Of a stretch of 64,000 nt of DNA, positions 49,090-60,424 are shown in pieces; within the stretch, counting starts at the first letter, position 1, and each line of letters begins with the position of its first letter. The notes under the pieces were generated by a model, which was given only the letters and a program-made list of their open reading frames with translations, had not been told where the DNA came from and made no database searches. Source of the DNA: Zoroaster sp. YZ-2022. Lineage: Eukaryota > Echinodermata > Asteroidea > Forcipulatida > Zoroasteridae. Made by a program: the position numbers and the translations under genes. The stretch spans positions 7,824,761 to 7,888,760 of the forward strand of contig CM055823.1 in the NCBI GenBank assembly GCA_029582265.1, written 5' to 3'.

Positions 49090-52000
49090 TATTATAATTT
49101 TTTTTCTCTTTCTCTTTTTTTTCACTCTGGTCTGCAGTGAACCATTTGATTGGCCAATCAGATGACCTCTTTAGTCATTTACTGATGTGGCTATTGTTCA
49201 CAGTTGCTTTTATAAAAAAATATATATAAAAAAAGCCTTTTATAACGGGGAAGGCTTAACATTGGAGTTGGCATCCTAGGTTATTTCAACCCTTCAGTTT
49301 TCAAGAAATATATCACAAAGATAATCTTGATAGTTTCATCACAGAAGGTGCTCACAATTTTTAAGAAAATAATGACAACTTTGTACATGTTTTTAAGTTA
49401 TAAATGCTTCACCAAAAGTTGCCAATGCCATACGGCAACATTTGTAAATCAACATAACGATTCAGGCAGATAAATTTCTCAGCATGATTGATACCTGAAC
49501 TTTACACCAAGCAAGTTTTTAGATAATCATTTGTAAATTTTTATAATAATAATAATACAGAATATTTATAACGTGCACATATCCACCAAGAAGTGCTCGA
49601 GGCGCTTTACAGTAAACAAGAAATCATACAATAGCATAACAGTACAATAGCAAATGCAATATAATACTAAACAAAAGATAATGAATGTTAGCAGTCCTTA
49701 TCGGCAATACACATAAGATGAGTTTTTAAGTTTTTCATCTGGTTATTACTAATGTTGTACCTTCCCTTTAATTAATTTCAATTCAATTTTAAATTGAAAT
49801 AGATAGCTTGGTCCATTTTAACCCATGAAGTCTTTGTCTATCAAACTTCTTTTTCTACTAAAAGATGCACTCTTGTTCTTAACAGTAAATTTAACCCAAT
49901 GCGAAACACTGCTAGCTTGTACACAATGCAATCATGTAGGTGTGTTCGACCTTTCTGCAAGATACTCTGACGGTTAAAGAATCTTGCTGTCAGGCAGGAC
50001 GCATACATTTTTTTTTCCAGGGCGAACGTGGGCAACTTATATGAAATTAATTTTTTTTTTTAAATGTTGTCTTTTAACAAGATTTTTAAAAAGACATTTT
50101 TTCAAAAATTGCCCACGTTTGTCCTGAAAAAAAAAATACGCAGGCTCCACAGGCCTATAATGATTGTGCACATGTGAGCATTATTTCACATTGGGATCAA
50201 GTTTTAGTTAAAATGTACATGTGTACAATATGATTGATAAGTGCATCATTAATGCCCCTGATATAACTTTTTTTCTTTGTAAGGGAGGCCATCTACAAGT
50301 CCTTTTATCCTCTGAATGAGGTTAATCCCCCCCCCCAAAAAAAAACCCAGTGGGCATAGAGGTTGGCCCAGAGTCCACACAAAGTGACTCCTGGTGATGC
50401 TTAATCCCCTGATCCTAATTGCCCATAAAACAGTCCTCTAATTGACCTAATCCTATAATCTCTTGACAAACACTACCTCTAACTTGGCTCTTTTGTCGTT
50501 TGTAATCACTTTCCAGTGATAAGTAAGACTAATTGCGGTGACACCATGTGGAATCTCAATTGAGTAGTAATTAGTTCTGAAAAGAACTGGAGGTACAACT
50601 GGACGTTTCGATCAGTATGCTCTGATCGTCCTCAGGAGAATCAGAGCATACTGATCGAAACGTCGAGTTGTACCTCCAGTTCTTTTCAGAACTAATTACT
50701 ACTCAATTGAGATTCCACAAGGTGTCACCGCAATTAGTCTTACTTATCATCCTCACCATGCAAAGCTACAAGTTTTACTTTTCAATGAGTGTTCTCTATT
50801 GTGAATGTTCAGAGAGTGAAAATCTGGATGTCTGGTGGTTTTTCCCTAAGCACCCAAAATCCATCCAACTCCATCTCCAACTGCTGGTTATGTTGTATTT
50901 TGATGGACTCAGTACAGTATAGCTCAGATTGGGATATTTTACATACACATGTAGGGCCAGGAATCCCAATTCCATCTAAGTCCAATAATTGGGTGGTAGT
51001 GTTACTGCATGTTGTTGGATTTTGGTGGACTCAGTACTGTATAGCCCAGACAGGGATACTTTGCATGGGGCCGGGTGTCCTACTTCCATCTAAGTCCAAT
51101 AATTGGGTGGTAGTGTTACTGCATGGTGTTGGATTTTGGTGGATTCAGGAAGGTTCTGAGCCAAAATCATTAGGGGGTTAGGTTTAATTGATATTTGTTC
51201 AAATGACGCCCAAATGTCACCCTTGAAGTCTGATTAGTCTTTGGCGCTCTGTAACTTCATTACTTCATTAAAATAATAATTAAAATAAACTACTGAGCAA
51301 ATAATATTCAGCTAAACCACTCCACTGCTGAATTCCGCAAGTATGCTGGATTTCTGGATGGGATTTCAAAGCCCAAACCCCTCAAGGTCTGTTCTAAATA
51401 AATCTGCTGCAGTGTAAACAAAAAACAAAAAACAAACAAACACAGACAGTCAACTGTCTTGTAAAAAATGTTTCTGATCTTGTAAAATGATTGAGTTACT
51501 AGCCAAGTTGTCTAGTAGATATTTTGCAAGCTCTTGACATAGTCAACCAGTGCAATGGTCCAGAGCTGTTAAAGCGATGAGGATGATGATAATGACGATG
51601 ATGACGACGACGACGATGACGATAACGATGACGATGACGATGACGATGACAATGAGGATGATGATGAGGATGACCTTTCTCAATTTATTTTCCTTTTTAA
51701 GAAAGAAAAGCCAAACTCGGAGCCGTAGCCGGAGCCGTGAACGCCACAGGTAGGAAACAGATGGAAATTAGTTTATATTTCTATAAAATATATACTGAGC
51801 ATCAAAAGAAACTTATCAAATCTTTGGAAGGACACTCATTTAAATCCTCCACGGAAAAATGAAAAATATTTGAACACTGGTAAACATCAGTAATCTTTAC
51901 TAAGCAAATGTGGAGGATTTTAACGAGTGTCCTTCCAAAGATTTGATAAGTTTCTTTTGACGCTCAGTTTATATGTTTCTATTCCCAATGTGACAGTTAT

Positions 52001-55000
52001 CTTAAAGCCTATTGCATGCTTCATTTGAATGATGTCTGGTACACTGACTCAAGTCAGTGGCAAGTGCATGTTTAAAGGGAAGATACAACATTGGTAACTG
52101 ATTATCAGAAAGCTTACTTGATGTGATGTTGGTGGAGATACCAATCATCCTGGAAGAAATGATTGAGTCTGAAGTGCATTAAAAAAAAATACAACAAACC
52201 TACATGTATATGCACATTTAGACAAGGTTACTGACAAACCTTTTGCTCCAAGTGTTTGCTTTAACCCTCCTACACATTTTCATTAACCCTAACTCCCTAA
52301 GCATTGTTAGTGAACAATAAAAATCCTTCAAAATCCTCCAACTGCCTTTGTTGTCTAGGGAGTTAGGGTTAAGTAAAATTATTATTATTATTATTATTTT
52401 TTTTATTATTCTGGTTTATTAAAAAAACACATGGTTGGCAGTCACATAAGTGACTGAAATAACCTTGCTTACAATTACAGCTATACAAAAAGCATTTAAA
52501 AAAATACATATTAAGCCATTAAAAAGAAGAAAAAAAAAAAAAATGTTTTTGTTAAAACATCAAAATTGCAGTGGTGTAAAACAAAAAAAGAAAAGAAAAA
52601 TGTGTAAAAATTATTATTAAAATTATAAAATTCTTGCAAGGGCAGGAATAGTGGAGTATATTGTACGTGTACGACCGTACGTTTAAACATCTTTTATATA
52701 TCATATATTTCCCTTCACGTGCACTGCACGATATACGGTACAGGTGTATATTTTGGGAGTATTTAATATTTATTTTTACAAAATTCTTTACGGGTAACTG
52801 AGTATCCGAAGATTTCCAATTTCGGGTATCCGGTTCCCGAAATAACCGAATATGCACAGCCTTAAGTATTGACGCATTTTAAGGCATATTATTATTCTTA
52901 ATAACCAATCATATTCACATATTACCTTTATTAATGTAAATATAATTGTAAATAAGAATCAAAATCTGTCCTTGGGCTGCGATTTTGTGAATATTAAAAT
53001 AAACCAATCAAACAGAAAATGATTGACAAGGTCAACAATACTGTGCATGAGTGAAGTTGCGCTGATGTTTTTCATTTATTTTATTCAATCAACATATTTT
53101 CATTAAGTAAAATACCTGTACAGTGCGTGTACGACCGTACGTTTAAACATCTTTTATATATCATATATTTCCCTTCACGTGCACGGCACGATATATACGG
53201 TACACGTGCGTGCGTTCGTATGGTTTTGTAAGAAAATATTGCCCGACGATTACAGCGAGGTTCCCGGCTAACACAGGATAATTGTGCAAGGCTGTGCTGG
53301 CTATCCTGGTACCCGACAGAAACTGTCATTACCCGGTTCCATTTTTCGGTTCCAATTACCTGTAAACAACTTTTGAAAATTTCGACTTAACATTTAAGCC
53401 ACACAAATGGAAGTCTCCGATTTTTTTTTAAACAAAATGTGTGTGGGGAATGGGGATGCTTAACCCTCCTACACATGGAGGCCACTCCGATCCACTAAAT
53501 TCTGTTCTTTAGCAACCTTCAATACATACATGTACAAGCCTGCTGTCCTTTCCAAGTAATCTTACAAAATCAACTGTGTGCCACCCAAGGCTACTGTAAA
53601 TGTTTGAACATATTAGTATGGCCTACAATGGGAGACCACTTTACCCTGTAATCTCAGTGGTGTGACAGTGCATAGAAGGGTAACCATGGGAGGCCACTGG
53701 CAACAGCTAATGGCTTGGAGTGGCCTGAATGGGTTGTTTCAAAAATTACACTGATTGTAGGAGAGTTAAAAGGTTGTTAATGCTTTTCACACTTTTCTTA
53801 TGCCTTAGACTCTGCAATGAGCCGAAACTTTCACAGGAGGGTTGTTTAACCCTCCTGTGACCGCAATGGTCAAAATCAGTCAAAATGTTGATACACTTGC
53901 ACTTAAAAGTCGAACACTGTCAAACCTTACATGTAAGTACCTATACAGGTCAAAATGAGTCAACCATTTTTGTCTTGTATTGTTGAGGGTAGTCAATATG
54001 ACAGTAAAAACCAGTCACAAATGCCCCTGTGTGCACGTTTGAGTCGATAGTCGAAACAGGCAGTTGACTGGTTTTGACCACTGTAGCTACTTGCCACTAA
54101 AGTTCAGCTAAAGTAGGAGGGTTAATACATTATATTTCTCTTGATTCAAAGATAGAAAGCATTCCTCTAGTAGTAGTTTTTGCCAATAATATCAATTTGT
54201 ATACCCTATCAATTTAAATTCCCCAGACTTATTGTTGCTCCATCACATGATTCAGGGCAATCTCTTGCATAGTACTTAACATCCAGCTCGGGAAAGTCTG
54301 GTACCTGTACTATGCACTAAAGCTGTGCGTTTTCGGTTATTTAGGGAACCGGATACCCGGAATTGGAAATCTTCGGATATCCGGGTACCTTTTTAAACAA
54401 TTTTGTAAAAACACATAAATACTCCCGAATTTATAAAATAATCATAAACTGAGTTTCTCTTATTTTATTAGAGTTATAATAAATATGAACTTACTGTAAT
54501 AATTTCACGCCGTCTGTATTGAAAACAACTCGTAGCATCCCCATTTCCCCACACACCTTTTGTTAACAAATAATCAGAGACTTCCATTTGTGTGGCTTAA
54601 ATGTTCAGTCCAAATTTTAAGAAGTCATTTACGGGTAATTGGAACCGAAAAATGGAACCGGGTAATGGCGGGTATCCAGGTTCCCGGGTATCCGATCCGG
54701 GTAGGGCTGTGCCGGGTATCCGGATACCCGACCGAAACGGTCATTACCTGGTTCCATTTTTCAGTTCCAATTACCCGTAAACGCCTTTAAAAAATTCGGA
54801 CTTAACATTTGAGTGGTGCAAACCGAAATCTGTGACTCGTGAACACTTGTGCAGACAATTATCTTTAAATTCAAGAGATTACACAAAGAAAAGATCGATA
54901 GTATGGTATCCTCTGTATTTGTTACCATATACAGTACATGTATTTGTACACCACCGGTGGCATGTTTTCAACAAAAATGAAAACGGGTATCCGGGTATCC

Positions 55001-58000
55001 GAAGTTTCCTGATTTCGGGTATCCGGTTCCAAAAATATCCGAAAAAGCACAGTCTTATATCCGGTACACGGATCCCTGGCACATCCCTTCTATCCACTAG
55101 TTTGTCTCAAATTAATGTGTACATGTACATTGTATAGCAACTGTGTGTTATGTCTGTGAAATTTAAATATATACATGTACATATGCCATGATGTGAGTCA
55201 GGGTACTAGACATCGTTTAAATGAAACTCACAAAAATGCTAAATTCTCTTCAGTGAAGGAGTCGTGTGAAATACATTAGGTTTGTTTTAACTCAACCCTC
55301 TCCATATATATTGAAACAGTCAAAATATATTTGTGTATTCAAGTATTAGCCTTGAAGGTTTGTTTTGAGTCAACCATCTCTAAACCTTTTCAAACAGTCA
55401 CGGTCTAATTCTATTTTGCTTCACTTAACAATGATTTATCAACCTTCAAATGATAGAGTATAATGCGATCACGATAAACCCACAATGGACCATCATTCTT
55501 AAAGGGAATTAAGTCTTTAAATTCCATGCAATGTTGTTTCTGTGCTTCAGCAAATTTGTCAAATAATGGGCATTTTTTTTTTTTTTTAAGGTTTTTTATT
55601 GAATAAATCAACCAAGTTGTCTTGTAATTAGCACAAAATGACCAAAAAATAAAAGCTTTTAAGTATTTTAACCATCAACATCCAACATCATCACGTTCAG
55701 ACTAGTTTCTTTGTATGCATGTTGTACGTTGATCGATGATGGTATCAATCTTTTAATGTTAATGATTTTAAGAAAAGGTAAAACTTGTAGCTTTGCATGG
55801 TGAAGAGGATAAGTAAGGCTAATTGCGGTGACACCATGTGAAATTCTCTCAATTGAGTAGTAATTAGTTCTGAAAACAACTGGAGGTACAACTCGACGTT
55901 TCGATCAGTATGCTGTGATCATCCTCAGGAGAACGAGGACGATCAGAGCATACTGATCGAAACGTCGAGTTGTACCTTCAGTTCTTTTCGGAACTAATTA
56001 CTACTCAATTGAGAATTCACATGGTGTCACCGCAATTAGTCTTAATTAATTTTTAAAAAGTTCAATTATGGCCAACATTTTTTAGTTCATTTATTGAAAA
56101 GAGTCCTCTCAGTTCCTAAATTCCACTTTGAAATGAAAACAAAAAATTGGAATGCTTTTTCACTATTTTCTTGTTATTAACACAACATAATAAACTGACA
56201 CTTTCACATGCTGGTTGAATAATGTATATCTTGATTCAAAGAGAGTAAGCATACTCATAGAAGTAGTTTGGCCAACATTACCAATGACGTACCTTCCCTT
56301 TATTGATAGATGCAAAGAGAGTAAGCATATTCATACATGTAGAAGCAGTTTGGCCAACATTACCAAAGCTGTACCTTCCCTTCAATGTACATGTCTTGAG
56401 TAAGCATACTCATAGAAACTGTTTTGCCAATAATACCCATGACTTACCTTCCCTTGGAGATAAACAAAATAATACATGTACCTGGAAGCACATGGAACAT
56501 GTGTTTATTAACCCTAACTCCCTCGGCCCATTTGCTTACACATAACCTGAATCCTTCCTAAATCCCTAGGCCCATTTGCTTACACATAACCCGAATCCTT
56601 CCTAACTCCCTAGGCCCATTTGCTTACACATAACCTGAATCCTTCCTAACTCCCTGGGCCCATTTGCTTACACATAACCTGAATCCTTCCTAAATCCCTA
56701 GGCCCATTTGCTTACACATAACCTGAATCCTTCCTAACTCCCTAGGCCCATTTGCTTACACATAACCTGAATCCTTCCTAACTCCCTAGGCCCATTTGCT
56801 TACACATAACCTGAATCCTCCAAAATCCTTCGGTAGTAAAGCAAGCACATGACATGTATGCACACATGTGTTTCTAATCTGTGATACATGTACATGGCCA
56901 GGGACACCCTCCCTGCATGCATGGAGCAATAAACAGTGTCCACTGACCCCAGCACTGACCTTGCAATCACTACAACAAACATGGATGTACATGTACCGTG
57001 GAAAGGCAAGTATGCCTAATAACCTCAATCCTCCAAAATCCTTCACTTTGGCAAAGAGGATTTGGGAGGGTTAGGGTTAAAGTACCTTTGCCCAGGCTGA
57101 AATTTGGCCCAGTAAGCACCGCACCCACAGACAGGCACTTGAGTATTTTTGGTTGCATTGCCAATTGGTAGGTCAAACCACAGAGTCACACAGCTGTGTA
57201 TGTACTGTCAAGTGGTTTTGGTTTGACCTATCCTAGCCACATGTCCTTGCATTTATTTGAGTGCACTGCACAATGTCAATGGGTTGGGAGTTACATACAA
57301 ATTTTGAGTGTCTTTGATTGGTTTTGGTTTGACCTCCTATCACAGCCACATGTGTTTGCATGTATTTGAGTGCACTGCACAAAGTCAATGGGTTAAGAGA
57401 GACATACAAATTTTGAGTGTCTTTGGGCTTGACCTCCTATGACAGCCACATGTGTTTGCATGTATTTGAGTGCACTGCACAAAGTCAATGGGTTAAGAGA
57501 GGCATACAAATTTTGAGTGTCTTTGAGTGTTAAACCTACAGGAGGGTTAATGATGAAACTTTAACAGGTTAGTTTAATGATTATTACCGAAGTACGAATG
57601 TTGTACCTTACCTTTAATTTGCTTGTACTTGCCCAGTTCCTACATGTAACTTGTGCTGATGGATTTTATTCATGTCTGTCCTTGAATTAGATTCTGTCAT
57701 TAATTATTTTCTGCACCATTAACAATTTACTACAAAATTCTGCATCTCCAATCAATGTCAAAGGGATATAATCTGTACAACTGTGTTTGCAATTTCGACA
57801 GTACTAAACGGAACGAAACGTGCCACCTGAATCGCAAATAAATTATGTCAAAATTATAAAATATCTTCAATATGCTGTGTCAAACGTTTATTTTTCTATG
57901 CAAAATGAACACAACACATTCCACCTTAAGAAACCCCTATAAGATGTGCGCTATAAAGAAATGACAGACATGGGTGACACAATTTTTTTTTTTTTAAATC

Positions 58001-60300
58001 ATGAATCTTTCAATTTAGCTTAATGCTGCCCTTGCTTTACATTTTGTGTACATCATTTATACCAAATAATGAAAAGTTAGATCAAAAAATTTAATTGGAA
58101 CACTGAATCCAATGAAATAGATTTTATTAGATATAAAAGAGAATCAAGCTTCACATAAAGCCTTAATTTAATGTGTGGAGTGCCGTGGCCGAGCGGTCTA
58201 GCTTACCGGACTGAAGTTCTGGTGTTAGCAGCAGAATGTGGGTTCGAATCCCGGCCATGACACTTGTGTCCTTGAGCAAGACACTTAACCATAATTGCTT
58301 CTCTCCACCCAGGGGTTAAATGGGTACCTGTGAGGGCAGAGTTGGTTGATTAGCCCTGTATGCGCTGTAATGGCAGCAATTGAGCTGTATACTCCCCAGG
58401 GAGCTGAGATGGTTTCAGGAATGATTTATGAGCCTCATGAGCAGGGGTAATAATATAATGCGCCTTGAGCACCACTTAGTTGGTGGATACGTGCGCTATA
58501 TAAGTCCACACATTATTATTATTATTATTAAAAAGAAATGACAGACATGGGCGACACATAAAAAAAATTTAAAAAAAAATAAAAATCGTGAATCTTTAAA
58601 TTTATATCAATGCTGCCCTTGCTTTATATTTTGTGTACATCATTTATACCAAATAATGAAAAGTTAGATCAAAAAATTAAATTGGAACACTGAATCCAAT
58701 GAAATAGATTTTGTTAGATATAAAAGAGAATCAAACTTCACATAAAGCCTTAATTTGTAACGTTGGTGATGATTAATCGATTACTGGGTTAACCAAGTTT
58801 ATAAAAAACTAATTTGAGTAAAGTTTGGGCATAATGCAACGACTATGAAAAATCTGATGAGTGAAATTTATAATTAAAACCCTAACCACCCTGAATCCAT
58901 CAAAATCCATCCCCCTGTATTGGAAGATTTTGGCGGATTCAGGATACCTCCACATTGAGCATGTGGCGGATTTTGATGGATTCAGGATTTCAATAGTTTT
59001 TAACTGCTTGGTCATGTTGGTTGATGGATTATAGTTACATGTACTGTATATGTTAGATTTTGATGGATTCTATGCAGCAACATACTATACAAATTTTCAT
59101 GTGAGCATGGTATCCTGAATCTGCCAAAATCCACCAAAAATTTAGTGGTGGATTCAGGATATGTCCAATATCTACACTGGCGGATTCTGATGGATTCAGG
59201 ACACCAGCATTTTGTGTGTGACAAAATTGGTGGATTTTGGTGGATTCAGGATACTTTCTAGTAAAAATACCCAAGGGGTTAGGTAAGGAAATTATGGCAT
59301 TAACCCTCCTATGCCCAGGCTGAAATTTGGCCCAGTCAGCACGGCAATCACAGACAGTCACTTGAGTATTTTTGGGTGCATTGCCAATTGGTAGGTCAAA
59401 CCACAGAGTCACACAGCTGTGTATGAGTGCACTGCACAAAGTCAATGGGTTGGGAGTTACATACAAATTTTGAGTGTCTTTGGGTTTGACCTCCTATCAC
59501 ACAGCCACATGTGCTTGCATGTGTTTGAGTGCACTGCACAAAGTCAATGGGTTAAGAGAGACATAATTTTGAGTGTCTTTGAGTGTTAAACCTATAGGAG
59601 GGTTAAGAGTGAGCCCAATACCTACAAAATGTCACGTGAGTAACCGTGGAATTGCCCTTATCCTTTCTCCCCAACAATATTCAAATTGTATGTTTTTAAA
59701 TTTGTTTGAAATGGTACGGTTAACCTATCAACTGTATACTTTTATGTTCGGGTTACGGTCGGTTACATTAGTAGTTGACTGCAACCCAAGCTATTGGCAA
59801 TCAATTCTGTTGCTCGTGTAATGTTCACATCACATGTCACAGGGGAGGCGTAATTTTCATCACACCCAGAGCCAGAATCTGGAAAATTACAGCAGTATTA
59901 CACCAGGGAAAACTATTTTAATCCGGTATCAGTATCATTTGCAGCTGTATGTAACTACATGTACAGCTGCTAAAGTGGAAAGTGCACATGGGCCGTGACA
60001 CTCCTGCATGTATGATTAAATTGACTAATTTAAAAGACGTTTTTTTTTTTTTTTTTTTTTTTGCGGGGGGGGGCGGGGGGGCGGGCTGTGATATGAATAG
60101 GAAAACTTGATACGGATTTGTTGTATGCAACCAGTAGATTAATAAATTAAAAAAGTTATTAATTTTGGTCACAAAAGGGTACACTCAAGTAGCATATGAT
60201 TGACATGATACAGGATTTATGCAAGTTGAGGAGCTGTGTATAAATGCATTAACATCAATTTGTATCTTTAGACATGCAAATAGTCTCATGACTGCAAACT

Positions 60301-60343
<43 letters not shown>

Positions 60344-60346
60344 TTA

Positions 60347-60379
<33 letters not shown>

Positions 60380-60387
60380 ATATATAT

Positions 60388-60424
<37 letters not shown>

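Noticed and set aside
51550..51701. Longer coding exon including a Met/Thr-rich repeat
   Set aside because: The repeat is GATGAC simple sequence upstream of the polypyrimidine tract; the phase-2 acceptor at 51701 fits the neighbouring exons.
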